A stretch of DNA of 64,000 nt from CBDFKS01 sp965248905 (GCA_965248905.1 CBDFKS010000007.1:372001-436000), one strand, 5' to 3'; positions 33,439 to 41,894 are shown, counted from the stretch's first letter. Program-made: numbers and translations. The notes: generated by a model from the sequence alone, not told the origin.

Positions 33439-33948
33439 TTACTCTTTGAGGTTGAGGAATACGACGATTGGTTTGTGGGTGAGATGTATGTATTCATAGG
33501 CGCGCACTATGGCCTGAGGCCATTGGTCCAGGGGAACACGGTAGTCAAGGACAAAGGCCTTAATGTTCATTGACTCGACCATTCTAATGGCGTGTTCGGA
33601 GAACATGTGCACCGCGGAATTGAAATCTCCGAAGCCGCCCCTGCGCACGGCCAGTAACAGTATGGGCATGTGGTAGGCCATGGCGAAATTTGTAAGAGCG
33701 ACCATGGAGTTGCCCAGGCCCACGTCCTGGTAGAAAAGCACACCCTTTTTGCCGCCCAACGCCATGCCGGCGGCAATGCCCACCCCCTCCTCTTCCCTGG
33801 ATACGGAGAAACATTGCACGGTAGGGTGATTCTGGAAATGCTCTCCCACCGGGGCGCTATGGCTGTCAGGCACATGAATAAAGAAGTCGAGACCTACTTT
33901 TTCCAGGCCGTCGATAACGGCGGCGCAGCCCTCTTCTTTTATGCCCAT
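33439..33948 (-). CDS. TPP-dependent decarboxylase, N-terminal-type subunit (ComD/Ppd alpha-like)
   Basis: A 169-residue pyrimidine-binding half of a TPP enzyme. The glutamate that activates the cofactor is in SVSREEEGVGIAAGMALGG, and DFFIHVPDSHSAPV and GLGNSMVALTNFAMAYHMP are typical of sulfopyruvate decarboxylase alpha subunits. It is followed directly by the beta-type gene and then by PHP and HadAB-like genes. The presence of separate alpha and beta genes favours a ComDE-like enzyme over single-chain phosphonopyruvate decarboxylase. Confidence 0.82.
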   Translation of the reverse strand: MGIKEEGCAAVIDGLEKVGLDFFIHVPDSHSAPVGEHFQNHPTVQCFSVSREEEGVGIAAGMALGGKKGVLFYQDVGLGNSMVALTNFAMAYHMPILLLAVRRGGFGDFNSAVHMFSEHAIRMVESMNIKAFVLDYRVPLDQWPQAIVRAYEYIHLTHKPIVVFLNLKE

Positions 33949-34001
33949 ATATCTATCCGGGCCACCTATTTCTTAGACTAACAAAAGCACGGTTGAGGAC
34001 A

Positions 34002-34473
34002 ATGGGGATCAAGCAGACCTATAAGCCGGGTTTTGTATCCTGACTATCGGAGTAGTAACTCTAAAGAGTCTTGCTCTGACTATCAGGATGGTGACCATCT
34101 ATCTAGGTCCGGCGTTGCCGCCGGACTCGAGCAGCCAACCCGGGGACGGGACGGGCACCCATGGTCCCCCTATTTGGCCTTGCTCCAGGTGGGGTTTGGC
34201 CGCCGCCGTGTCACCACGGTCGGCCGGGCGCTCTTACCGCCCGATTTCACCCTTACCTCGACAGCTACTGGAGCTATCAGGGGCGGTATATTTTCTGTGC
34301 CACTTTCCGTCCTCCCATGAAAACCCGACCCTAGGCTATGCCCAAGACGGGCGTCACTGGGAGTCCTGGGCGTTACCCAGCACCCCGCCCGATGGAGCCC
34401 GGACTTTCCTCCCCCTCGATCCTTCGACTGAGCTCAGGACGAGGCGGCGATCACCCGGCCTACCTGACCCCAT
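34002..34473 (-). ncRNA. rnpB: RNase P RNA, bacterial type
   Basis: Catalytic RNA that matures tRNA 5' ends. Reading the minus strand, the conserved P4 5' block GAGGAAAGTCCGGGCTCC lies at about 34413-34395. A downstream block reads AGGGTGAAATCGGGCGGTAA, then AAGAGCGCCC. The 3' block ACAAAACCCGGCTTATAG is at about 34035-34018. P1 is formed by ATGGGG (34473-34468) with CCCCAT (34007-34002). The P3 arm contains a dispersed repeat (34421-34440). The length is about 470 nt, long for the type. A zinc-ribbon gene lies just upstream, a common neighbour. Confidence 0.95.
34421..34440. repeat. Dispersed repeat inside the P3 arm of rnpB
   Basis: CCTTCGACTGAGCTCAGGAC on the plus strand; the same motif family occurs at 5903-5925 and 54533-54557. 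On the RNA it forms the tip of P3, with TCCT pairing to AGGA, extended by CCTCG and CGAGG below. Confidence 0.65.
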
Positions 34474-34527
34474 GAAAACTCTAGCATAGAGCATGATGAG
34501 GGTCAAGCGACGAAACTCGTAACCAGG

Positions 34528-35223
34528 TTACACCACGAGAAGGATTCGCCCGCAGCTACCGCAAAAAACGGGCTCTCTGCCAACCCTGGCGCGTTGCAAC
34601 TGAGTGGTGGGCAGTCCCATGCGACAGACCCGGCACATCCCCCGCTCCACTATCGAGATGGCCTGGCCGCCCTTTGACACCCGCAGGTCCTCGTAAAGCT
34701 TAAGCTCTCGCTGACCGACTCTGGAAACGGAGGTCTGACGTCGGGCCTCCAGGGCGTTGAGGGTCTGCTCTTGTACCTTGCGATCGTCGGCAAGCTCCTT
34801 TTGCTTTAGCTGCCACCGCTCCTCGCCCTGGATGGAGCTGTCCTCAAGGGTCTGGATATTTTTCTGCAGCCCCTCCAGTTCCTCCATGGTCACCAGCAGC
34901 TTGTCGTCCAACTCTTGAAGCTGATCGCGCAGGAAGCCGGCTTCCTTTTCATACCCCTCTAGCTCTTTTATGTTGGTTATGCGGCCGCTATAGAGCTTTT
35001 CCTCGATACCCTTCAGTTTTTCTCGGACTGACTCGGCGTCCAGGTTCTGAGACCTCTGCAGCAGGCGTACGTTGCCGAGGCTTTCCTTCTGTGTTTCGAT
35101 CTCTCGAGAAAGAGCGTCTAAGTCCGTGCGGTGACCCAATTGGCTGTCAATAGACGCAATAGTGCTTCGAGACTGATTGATTTCTGTGTCTAGCTCTTGG
35201 AGAGCGTATAAATTTCTTAACAT
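34528..35223 (-). CDS. CT398-like coiled-coil protein with C-terminal C4 zinc ribbon
   Basis: A 231-residue protein: roughly residues 5-175 form a long heptad-rich coiled coil (LQELDTEINQSRSTI, EIETQKESLGNV, LQELDDKLLVTMEELEGL), and the C-terminus is a zinc ribbon with CRVCRMGLP and VFCGSCGRIL. This is the CT398/DUF164 family, found widely and often next to rnpB. The start at 35223 begins the conserved coiled coil; the open frame upstream overlaps the divergent cysS and is rejected. Function unknown; a nucleic-acid or protein-scaffold role is a guess. Confidence 0.87.
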   Translation of the reverse strand: MLRNLYALQELDTEINQSRSTIASIDSQLGHRTDLDALSREIETQKESLGNVRLLQRSQNLDAESVREKLKGIEEKLYSGRITNIKELEGYEKEAGFLRDQLQELDDKLLVTMEELEGLQKNIQTLEDSSIQGEERWQLKQKELADDRKVQEQTLNALEARRQTSVSRVGQRELKLYEDLRVSKGGQAISIVERGMCRVCRMGLPTTQLQRARVGREPVFCGSCGRILLVV

Positions 35224-35261
35224 AGTGACTGATGAAAATATGCTGTGAAGATGGATAGGTA

Positions 35262-35283
35262 CCTCCCTTGGATTGTAGGGAGG
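35262..35283. other. Hairpin in divergent zinc-ribbon/cysS intergenic region
   Basis: CCTCCCT at 35262-35268 pairs with AGGGAGG at 35277-35283 around an 8-base loop. It lies near the 5' end of the zinc-ribbon transcript and could hide its ribosome site or bind a regulator. Confidence 0.35.
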
Positions 35284-35293
35284 AGATGGGTGA

Positions 35294-35322
35294 TTGTCAA
35301 CGAAGATAGACACTGATGCAAT
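35294..35322 (+). promoter_or_regulatory. Candidate promoter for the cysS-glycosyltransferase gene
   Basis: TTGTCA at 35294-35299 (5 of 6) and TGCAAT at 35317-35322 (4 of 6) with a 17-base spacer. Transcription would start near 35330, which supports use of the TTG at 35377 rather than the GTG at 35335 as start codon. Visual prediction. Confidence 0.4.
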
Positions 35323-35376
35323 CCAAACACAGAAGTGATAAAATCGTGGCAGAACAACTATGGCGGGGAGCAGCGT

Positions 35377-37545
35377 TTGTTTCGCATCTACAATACCCTG
35401 AACAAGAAGGTTGAAGAGGTAACGACGCTGGAGCCCGGCGTCGTCAGAATGTACACCTGCGGTCCCACCGTATACCGCTACGCCCACATAGGTAATCTCC
35501 GTTCCTACCTCATGGCCGACTGGATACGGCGCATTCTAGAGTCTCGTGACTACAAGGTGATTCACGTTAAGAACATTACCGACGTGGGCCACATGCGCCA
35601 AGAGGCGTTGGAAACCGGTGGAGATAAAGTCATAGTCGCCGCTTTGGCGGAGGGAAAGACTCCCCAGGAAATAGCCCAGTTCTACGCCGACAGCTTTCAT
35701 GACGACGAGAAAAAGCTCAACATACTTCCCGCCCATCACTTTCCCTGGGCCACCGGCCATGTCAAGGAGATGATCGCCGTAATCCAGCGTCTCTTTGATA
35801 AGGGTTATGCTTACCAAGCCGGAGAGAATATCTATTTCGATGTTAGCAAGTTCTCAGAGTACGGAAAGCTCTCGGGCAATATACAGGAAGGGCTGTTGGA
35901 AGGGGTAAGGGCTGAGGTGGACCCGTTAAAGAAGGACCCTCGAGACTTTACCCTGTGGAAGTCGGCAGAGCCCGGCAGGGCCATGAAATGGGATAGCCCT
36001 TGGGGCGAGGGGTTTCCTGGTTGGCACATAGAATGTTCCGCCATGTCTACCAAATACATGGGAGAGCAACTGGACATCCACACAGGTGGCGTGGATAACA
36101 TCTTTCCCCACCACGAAGACGAGATTGCTCAAAGCGAAGGGGCATTCGGCAAGCCCTACGTACGCTACTGGGTCCACGGTCAGCATCTTCTGGCCGATGG
36201 CGTTAAGATGGCCAAGTCCGCTGGAAATGAGTTCATACTTGCTGACTTGGAAGCGAGGGGAATCGACCCGCTGGCTTTCCGGTACCTATGCCTTACGGTC
36301 AGATACAGACACCGGATGAACTTCACCTTCTCTGCTCTGAAAAGCGCGGTGCGGGCGTTGACCAGTTTGCGGGACCGCGTTTGGGAGTGGCATAATCTGC
36401 CTCCAATGTCTACGATTCCACAAGAAGCCGAAGGATGGCGACGACAGTTTCAAGAGACCGTTGACAGCGATCTGGACTTGCCCAAGGCTCTAGGACTCAC
36501 GTGGGAAATGGTGCGCTCTCCCTTGCCAGGCCAGGCAAAACTCTCGTTGCTCCTGGAGTTTGATAGTATCTTTGGCCTAGGGCTAGACCAGGTGCCTGGC
36601 AAGTACGAGCTGCCCCACGAAGTAGAGGCGACCCTGGCGGAAAGGACCACCCTTCGTGAACAGACTCAATATGGGAAGGCTGACCAGGTCCGGTCCCATC
36701 TCTTCACTGAAGGCTACATTATAAAAGATACACCCAACGAAACGTGGATCCGCCCCAAAACCGCCCTGGAGAGTCAGGAAGACCGCTGGAAAGCGGTATC
36801 CTCCTCGAAAGAGGTCGAGTCCTATCTGGATAAGTCCCCGAACCTGGATTTCTCATTCGTTGTCATCGCCAGCAACTACTTAAGCGATGTCCAACGCTGC
36901 ACTGAGAGCATCTTGAAGTGGGCGGATGGATACTCCGCCGAGCTGATAGTGGTGGACAACGGCTCGACTGACGGGACGTCGGAATGGCTTGATGGCCTTG
37001 CGAAAAGAGACCCTCGCACCAAAGTGATCTACTGCGACCATGTGCTTGGTGAAGGTGCTGCCAAGAATATCGGCCTCAAGCAGAGCATGGGCAAGCATAT
37101 TCTGTTGGTGGACACTTCAGTGGAAGTGATGGGCGATGTGCTGGGTCCCGTCGAAAAATGGCTACGGGATGAGTCCATAGGTATCGTTGGTCCGTGGGGA
37201 CTACGCACTGACGACATTCTGCACTTCCATGACGAAGTGGAGTCCGGCGAAGCCGACGCTATGCAGGCCTACTGCATAGCTCTGCGCAGGGATCTATGCC
37301 CCGGAGGGGGCCTCATGCGAGAGACCTTCCGTTTTTACCGCAATCTCGATCTGGATTTCAGCTTCCAGTATAAGGCCCAGGGGTATCGCATCGTAGCCGA
37401 CGGTACCCTTCCAATGGTGCGGCACGAGCATCGCCAATGGGCGGCACTTGGGGAAGTGGAGCGAGACCAGCTCAGCTTTAAAAACTTCAAGCGATTCTTC
37501 AAAAAGTGGGGCGACAGGTCTGATCTCCTGGTTTCCAACAAGTAG
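35377..37545 (+). CDS. cysS: Cysteinyl-tRNA synthetase fused to a family 2 glycosyltransferase
   Basis: A 722-residue two-part protein. Residues 1 to about 475 are a complete class I CysRS: YTCGPTVYRYAHIGNLRSYL (Zn Cys and HIGH-type motif), the Zn/Cys site GWHIECSAMSTKYMG with HHEDE, KMSKS variant KMAKSAGN at 277-281, the DALR-like helical domain, and the usual C-terminal ADQVRSHL..GY..KDTP region. Residues about 490-722 are a GT-A fold: FSFVVIASNYLSDV, ELIVVDNGSTDGTSEWL, GAAKNIGLKQSMGKHILLVD and FRFYRNLDLDFSFQY. No stop or frameshift separates them. The start TTG follows GGGGAG. Charging is expected; the sugar partner is unknown. Confidence 0.92.
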   Translation: MFRIYNTLNKKVEEVTTLEPGVVRMYTCGPTVYRYAHIGNLRSYLMADWIRRILESRDYKVIHVKNITDVGHMRQEALETGGDKVIVAALAEGKTPQEIAQFYADSFHDDEKKLNILPAHHFPWATGHVKEMIAVIQRLFDKGYAYQAGENIYFDVSKFSEYGKLSGNIQEGLLEGVRAEVDPLKKDPRDFTLWKSAEPGRAMKWDSPWGEGFPGWHIECSAMSTKYMGEQLDIHTGGVDNIFPHHEDEIAQSEGAFGKPYVRYWVHGQHLLADGVKMAKSAGNEFILADLEARGIDPLAFRYLCLTVRYRHRMNFTFSALKSAVRALTSLRDRVWEWHNLPPMSTIPQEAEGWRRQFQETVDSDLDLPKALGLTWEMVRSPLPGQAKLSLLLEFDSIFGLGLDQVPGKYELPHEVEATLAERTTLREQTQYGKADQVRSHLFTEGYIIKDTPNETWIRPKTALESQEDRWKAVSSSKEVESYLDKSPNLDFSFVVIASNYLSDVQRCTESILKWADGYSAELIVVDNGSTDGTSEWLDGLAKRDPRTKVIYCDHVLGEGAAKNIGLKQSMGKHILLVDTSVEVMGDVLGPVEKWLRDESIGIVGPWGLRTDDILHFHDEVESGEADAMQAYCIALRRDLCPGGGLMRETFRFYRNLDLDFSFQYKAQGYRIVADGTLPMVRHEHRQWAALGEVERDQLSFKNFKRFFKKWGDRSDLLVSNK

Positions 37546-37610
37546 ACTGCCCACTAGTTGTCTTTTTAGCGTTAACAGACCCCTGATAGACCTTAGGAGG
37601 TTCTAGCTCT

Positions 37611-38321
37611 ATGTCCGAAGAGGAGCCTTATCGCCGTGGCATGGTGGTCGTAGCCCATGCTGATGATGCCGAGTATGCTTGTTCGGGGACGGTGGCCAAG
37701 TGGTGTAAGGAAGGGATGGAGGTGGTCTACGTAATTTGTACTGATGGGAGCAAAGGCAGTAGCGATCCTGAAATGACTCCAGGGCAACTGATAGAGATCC
37801 GGCGCAATGAGCAGATCTCGGCCGGCAAGGTCCTGGGGCTTAAGGAGGTCGTTTTCCTGGGATACGAGGATTCCATGCTACAACCTACTCTCGAGTTGAG
37901 GCGAGATATCGCCAGACAAATCAGGAAACACAAACCGGATATTCTGATTTCTCCAAGCCCGGTTAGAAGCCTGAATGGTACGGGATATATCGGGCATCCA
38001 GATCACCTGGCTGCGGGCGAGGCTACCTTTTCAGCTGTGTTCCCCACTGCACGGGACCGGCTCACCTTTCCGGAGCTTTTGGACGAGGGATTGGAGCCCC
38101 ATAAGGTGCGAGAGCTTCTGATTGGGGACCAGGCAGAGGCCGACAAGTGGATCGACATATCGGATACCATCGAAATAGCTATAAAGGCGCTCCTGCAGCA
38201 CGTCTCTCAGGTAGGAGACGGCGTCGAGAACGATAAGTGGATGCGCCAGTGGAAAGCGAAGGCCGGCGAGGACCAGGGGATGAAGTACGCCGAGGCATTC
38301 AAGCACTTCCATCTCGGGTAG
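37611..38321 (+). CDS. PIG-L (LmbE/MshB-like) deacetylase
   Basis: A 236-residue zinc-dependent N-acetyl sugar deacetylase family member. Metal-binding motifs: VVAHADDAEYACSG (the usual HPDD reads HADD) and GYIGHPDHLAAGEA. The segment ICTDGSKGSSDPEMTPG is typical. GGAGG lies 9 bases before the ATG. The gene starts 65 bases after the CysRS-glycosyltransferase gene on the same strand, so they are probably co-transcribed. Family enzymes deacetylate GlcNAc conjugates, including thiol precursors (MshB, BshB). It is paralogous to the gene at 57174. Confidence 0.9.
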   Translation: MSEEEPYRRGMVVVAHADDAEYACSGTVAKWCKEGMEVVYVICTDGSKGSSDPEMTPGQLIEIRRNEQISAGKVLGLKEVVFLGYEDSMLQPTLELRRDIARQIRKHKPDILISPSPVRSLNGTGYIGHPDHLAAGEATFSAVFPTARDRLTFPELLDEGLEPHKVRELLIGDQAEADKWIDISDTIEIAIKALLQHVSQVGDGVENDKWMRQWKAKAGEDQGMKYAEAFKHFHLG

Positions 38322-38386
38322 CAAAAACCAGTATATTGACCATGGTCACCAATCTATGATCCGCAGTGTACATGGGGGTTGTACCA

Positions 38387-39394
38387 ATGGTTTCAGACAC
38401 GTCCACCGAGCCGGAGCCATTCGTCTACGTCGGCGCTGGCACAGGTGGCCTCTATCGGAAATCTCCAGGCGAGGACAACTGGGAAGAGGTTATAGACGGC
38501 CTGCCCACCTCGCCTGAAGTGAGGGTCATCGGAGTGCATCCCCTTCAGTCAGCGGTGGTATTCGCGGGCACTCAAGATGGGCTATATCGGAGCGGGAGCC
38601 GCGGTAATCACTGGAGGAGCCTGAACATGCCGGTGGCCGGTAGTGTTGTCTGGTCTATGCTGGTCCGGCCTCATACTTCCAGTGTGATGTATGCAGGTAT
38701 GGCGCCGGCACAGATATTCAGCACTAGAGATGCCGGTGATTCCTGGGAACCGTTGCCCATGATCCCCGGCCCGGATGTCATGACCATGTCCTTCGAAACC
38801 CGTGTAATCGCGATGGCGGTGGATCCCAATAACCCTGACGAAATGTACGCCGCTTTAGAGGTTGGTGGAGTGATGCGAAAGTTAGCAGGCGAAGACATCT
38901 GGGAACCCATCAACAACGGGTTGTCCGAAGGTGGTGAGGCCCGGCTAGACCTACATGGTGTACAGGTGAGCCGGGCGCAACCCGGCACGGTTTACATCAG
39001 CACCCGCGAAGGGATGTTCCGAAGCTCCGACCGGGGCGATCACTGGGAGCCGATCGACATCTCGAAATATTCGCCTATAACTTACACCAGGGACCTACTC
39101 TTATCGCCTCATGATTCCAAGACCATATACGTGTCTCTGGGTAAGGCTTCTCGTAGTGACGAAGGAGCACTGCTGCGTAGCCGTGACCTTGGGGAGTCCT
39201 GGGAACGTATTGACCATGGTGTGACACCAAGAAGCACCATGATGGCGGTAGCGGTACATCCTAGACGGCCGTCGCAGATATTCTGTGCGACCCGCGATGG
39301 ACAGGTATTCGGTTCCTTGGATGACGGAGCCACCTGGAAAGAGTACCCTTTGCCCGAAGCTGCCAAAGAGGTGTATGCCCTTGCCGTCGGCTAA
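38387..39394 (+). CDS. BNR/sortilin-like beta-propeller protein
   Basis: A 335-residue protein made of repeated blades with Asp-box-like elements: GGLYRKSPGEDNWEEV, DGLYRSGSRGNHWRSL, IFSTRDAGDSWEPL, MFRSSDRGDHWEPI, LLRSRDLGESWERI and VFGSLDDGATWKEY. This is the pattern of BNR/VPS10 six- or seven-bladed propellers. No signal peptide is seen at the chosen ATG, which follows GGGGGT. The substrate or partner is not evident; secreted glycosidases and photosystem factors share the fold. It lies 65 bases after the PIG-L gene and could be in the same operon. Confidence 0.8.
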   Translation: MVSDTSTEPEPFVYVGAGTGGLYRKSPGEDNWEEVIDGLPTSPEVRVIGVHPLQSAVVFAGTQDGLYRSGSRGNHWRSLNMPVAGSVVWSMLVRPHTSSVMYAGMAPAQIFSTRDAGDSWEPLPMIPGPDVMTMSFETRVIAMAVDPNNPDEMYAALEVGGVMRKLAGEDIWEPINNGLSEGGEARLDLHGVQVSRAQPGTVYISTREGMFRSSDRGDHWEPIDISKYSPITYTRDLLLSPHDSKTIYVSLGKASRSDEGALLRSRDLGESWERIDHGVTPRSTMMAVAVHPRRPSQIFCATRDGQVFGSLDDGATWKEYPLPEAAKEVYALAVG

Positions 39395-39398
39395 GGGG

Positions 39399-39761
39399 TT
39401 AATTGCCTGATCCGTCGGCCACGACACTGACGTCCTTATCCAGAAGCAGACAAGCCTCACCCCATTGGTTGGGGCTGTCCAGGTCCCAGTGCTCCCGGGA
39501 GTCCACGGGCTTTAGCCTGATCCCCTCGTCGCCTCCATAAATTAGCATGGCGACCCCCTCTCCCGAGTCCTCTACCAGCACTGCATAAGCAGGGCAAGGG
39601 CCGGATGAAGACCAGCCCGTGACTGCGCACATCTGGTCTTCTGCCATCAGGTCGGAGGCGACCACTTTGGACACAGGGACTGGGTCTTCCATGGCGTCGA
39701 ACATCCGGGTGAGTGACAAGGGACAGTTAGCACTCTCTATTACTTCGACCTCAATGAACAT
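39399..39761 (-). CDS. Hypothetical acidic protein
   Basis: A 120-residue protein, not recognised. Beta-rich and acidic, with three cysteines (SANCPLSL, DQMCAVTGW, GEACLLLD), and a Gly/Asp-rich centre (IYGGDEGIRLKPVD). It is followed by a convergent propeller gene and preceded by lipB at 19 bases on the same strand, so it may end the 2-oxoacid dehydrogenase operon. No signal peptide. Confidence 0.6.
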   Translation of the reverse strand: MFIEVEVIESANCPLSLTRMFDAMEDPVPVSKVVASDLMAEDQMCAVTGWSSSGPCPAYAVLVEDSGEGVAMLIYGGDEGIRLKPVDSREHWDLDSPNQWGEACLLLDKDVSVVADGSGN

Positions 39762-39780
39762 CGTGTGGTTCCTCTTTGTT

Positions 39781-40512
39781 TCAGGTAATGGCTGTGTGCG
39801 ATAGACCGACTGTCAGCTCTTCAGCTATTCCATCAGACTCCACCATGCGAAGGCCCATCTCGCGGCCGAAGTGGTACACCAAGCTATAGGCCACGAGGTC
39901 CATATCTACGGAATGTCCCAGGATCTGCTCCATTGACGTTACACCTTTGTCCTCGATGCCACAGGGAATAATATGGTCGAAGGGAGACAGATCGACGCTC
40001 ACGTTGATCGCAAGCCCATGGTAGCAGACGCCCCGGCTAATCTTCACCCCGATGGCCGCTATCTTGCGCCTTTGATCCGACCCAGGTTTGTCTGCCCCGA
40101 CCCATACCCCGGTCAGCCCGTCTATTAACCCAGCACCTATGCCAAAATCAGCTAAAGTCTTGATGATCACTTGCTCTAGGGTCCGAACATACTTAACGGG
40201 GCCACCCCAATTTCGTAAGTCTATAATTGGGTAAGCCACCAGCTGGCCTGGACCGTGGTAAGTGACTTGTCCGCCCCTGTCCACTTCGTGTAGAGATATT
40301 CCCATCTGAGAGAGCTGCCGGTCAGTCAACAGCACTTCCTCTCGCCGGCCTCGCCGTCCCATGGTGAATATGGGAGGGTGCTCCAACAGCAGCAAAGCGT
40401 TGGGCTGAGAACCTTCATGTACCTGCCGGGCCAGCTCCGTCTGGAGCTCCCAGGCCCGCAGGTAGTCCATTAAGCCTAACTTCGCAATTTGACATCTAGG
40501 AGCTGTTGGCAT
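39781..40512 (-). CDS. lipB: Octanoyl-(acyl-carrier-protein):protein N-octanoyltransferase LipB
   Basis: Transfers octanoyl groups from ACP to lipoyl domains. Motifs: NALLLLEHPPIFTMGRRG, RGGQVTYHGPGQLVAYP, the catalytic Lys in KIAAIGVKISRG and catalytic Cys in FDHIIPCGIEDKGVTSM. 243 residues is standard. It starts 10 bases after the E2 stop, so lipoylation capacity is made together with its substrate protein. No lipA is in view. Confidence 0.95.
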   Translation of the reverse strand: MPTAPRCQIAKLGLMDYLRAWELQTELARQVHEGSQPNALLLLEHPPIFTMGRRGRREEVLLTDRQLSQMGISLHEVDRGGQVTYHGPGQLVAYPIIDLRNWGGPVKYVRTLEQVIIKTLADFGIGAGLIDGLTGVWVGADKPGSDQRRKIAAIGVKISRGVCYHGLAINVSVDLSPFDHIIPCGIEDKGVTSMEQILGHSVDMDLVAYSLVYHFGREMGLRMVESDGIAEELTVGLSHTAIT

Positions 40513-40522
40513 CGGTCAGTCC

Positions 40523-41863
40523 TTAATAAACCGCCGTGTTGGCGTCCATCGCTTCGAGGCGGCGCTTCACCGACTGAAGGAAGGCAGCCGATTGGGCGCC
40601 ATCCACGATGCGGTGATCAAAGGACATGCAGATGTTCATCATGGAGCGTATGGCGATGGCATCTCCCACTACAACGGGACGCTTCTGAATAGCCTCAGTT
40701 GTGAGTATGGCAGCCTCGGGATAGTTAATAATTGGCTGAGAGACGATGGAGCCCAGGGCGCCGGTGTTATTTACCGTGAAAGTACCTCCCTGGACCTCGG
40801 GCAGGGAGAGCTTGCCTTGACGCGCCCTGTTAGTCAGGTCGCCTGCCGTCTTGGCCAAGCCGGCGATGCTGAAGGAGTCGGCATCGTGTATTACAGGGAC
40901 GATCAGACCCTCGGTCGCCGCCACCGCGATGCCAATGTGGATACAGCGCTTGAGGATAATCTTGTCGCCGCCCCATGAGGAGTTCAGCATCGGGTGCTCT
41001 TTCAGGGATTCCACCACCGCCTTGATCACAAAGGGCAGATAGGTAAGGTCTACCCCTTCGCGCTGCCGGAACTCCCCCTTCAAACCCTCCCGGTGTCTCA
41101 CCAGACTACTTACGTCCGCCTCAACCATACTCCATGCATGGGGTATCTCGCTGGCGCTCTTGATCATCGCCTGAGCTATGATTCGCCTGATTGGACTGAG
41201 GGGCACGGCTTCTTCGTCGGGGCCTGTGAGTTCGCTGGTTGTCTTCGAGACGGTGGACGGAGTTGCTGTGGAGGTGGTCGCTTTACATTCCTGGGTTTCA
41301 ACGTAATTCAGTACGTCGTTTTTGGTTATCCTGCCCCCAACTCCGCTGCCTTTAACCTGTGCCAGGTCTACGTTGTGCTCTTGAGCTAGACGGCGAACCG
41401 CAGGAGAGTAGCGAGCTTTCTCCTCCAATGGCGTCTGCACGGCACTCCCTGATACAGCGGGGGCGACAGAAGGCTCCGTTCCCAACGGTGGCACTTCATC
41501 TATGCCCCCACCGGTAGGCCCAACGGGCTTCACGTCCTTGACCAGATAGCCTATGGTGCCTACGTATTCCGGAGCACTCGCAGGTACTGGTGAAGCCTGT
41601 ACCGGAGCGGCGGCGGGTAGGCTTTCGTCGGTCTCTATCTCTGCGATGGGAGTGCCCATGGGCACCGTAGCGCCCTCTTCCACCAGGATGCGGCTTAGAA
41701 CGCCGTTAACTGGAGATGGCACTTCCATGGTCACCTTGTCGGTGACCACCTCAACTAGAGGATCATATTTCTCCAGTTTGTCCCCAGGCCGCTTCAACCA
41801 CTTACCTATAATTCCTTCCACTACGGACTCGCCAACCTGGGGAAGTTCTAATGTTACGGCCAT
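40523..41863 (-). CDS. 2-oxoacid dehydrogenase E2 component (dihydrolipoyl acyltransferase)
   Basis: A 446-residue E2. An N-terminal lipoyl domain has the lysine in VVTDKVTMEVPSPVNG; then a Pro/Ala linker (VQASPVPASAPEYVG), a peripheral subunit-binding domain (YSPAVRRLAQEHNVDL with VGGRITKNDVLNYVE), and the catalytic domain ending MSFDHRIVDGAQSAAFL with His and Asp. Upstream are E1 beta and E1 alpha, forming a branched-chain or pyruvate-type complex. No E3 gene is nearby. Which 2-oxoacid is used cannot be told. Confidence 0.92.
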   Translation of the reverse strand: MAVTLELPQVGESVVEGIIGKWLKRPGDKLEKYDPLVEVVTDKVTMEVPSPVNGVLSRILVEEGATVPMGTPIAEIETDESLPAAAPVQASPVPASAPEYVGTIGYLVKDVKPVGPTGGGIDEVPPLGTEPSVAPAVSGSAVQTPLEEKARYSPAVRRLAQEHNVDLAQVKGSGVGGRITKNDVLNYVETQECKATTSTATPSTVSKTTSELTGPDEEAVPLSPIRRIIAQAMIKSASEIPHAWSMVEADVSSLVRHREGLKGEFRQREGVDLTYLPFVIKAVVESLKEHPMLNSSWGGDKIILKRCIHIGIAVAATEGLIVPVIHDADSFSIAGLAKTAGDLTNRARQGKLSLPEVQGGTFTVNNTGALGSIVSQPIINYPEAAILTTEAIQKRPVVVGDAIAIRSMMNICMSFDHRIVDGAQSAAFLQSVKRRLEAMDANTAVY

Positions 41864-41894
41864 CTCACATCCTTCGGCTCAGTAAATATTACAA

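Noticed and set aside
34010..34490. Coding frames on the plus strand between the TPP genes and the zinc-ribbon gene
   Set aside because: The stretch is RNase P RNA on the other strand, with diagnostic conserved blocks.
35335..35376. cysS starting at GTG 35335
   Set aside because: It would lie at the predicted transcription start with no ribosome site; the TTG at 35377 follows GGGGAG and starts the conserved sequence.
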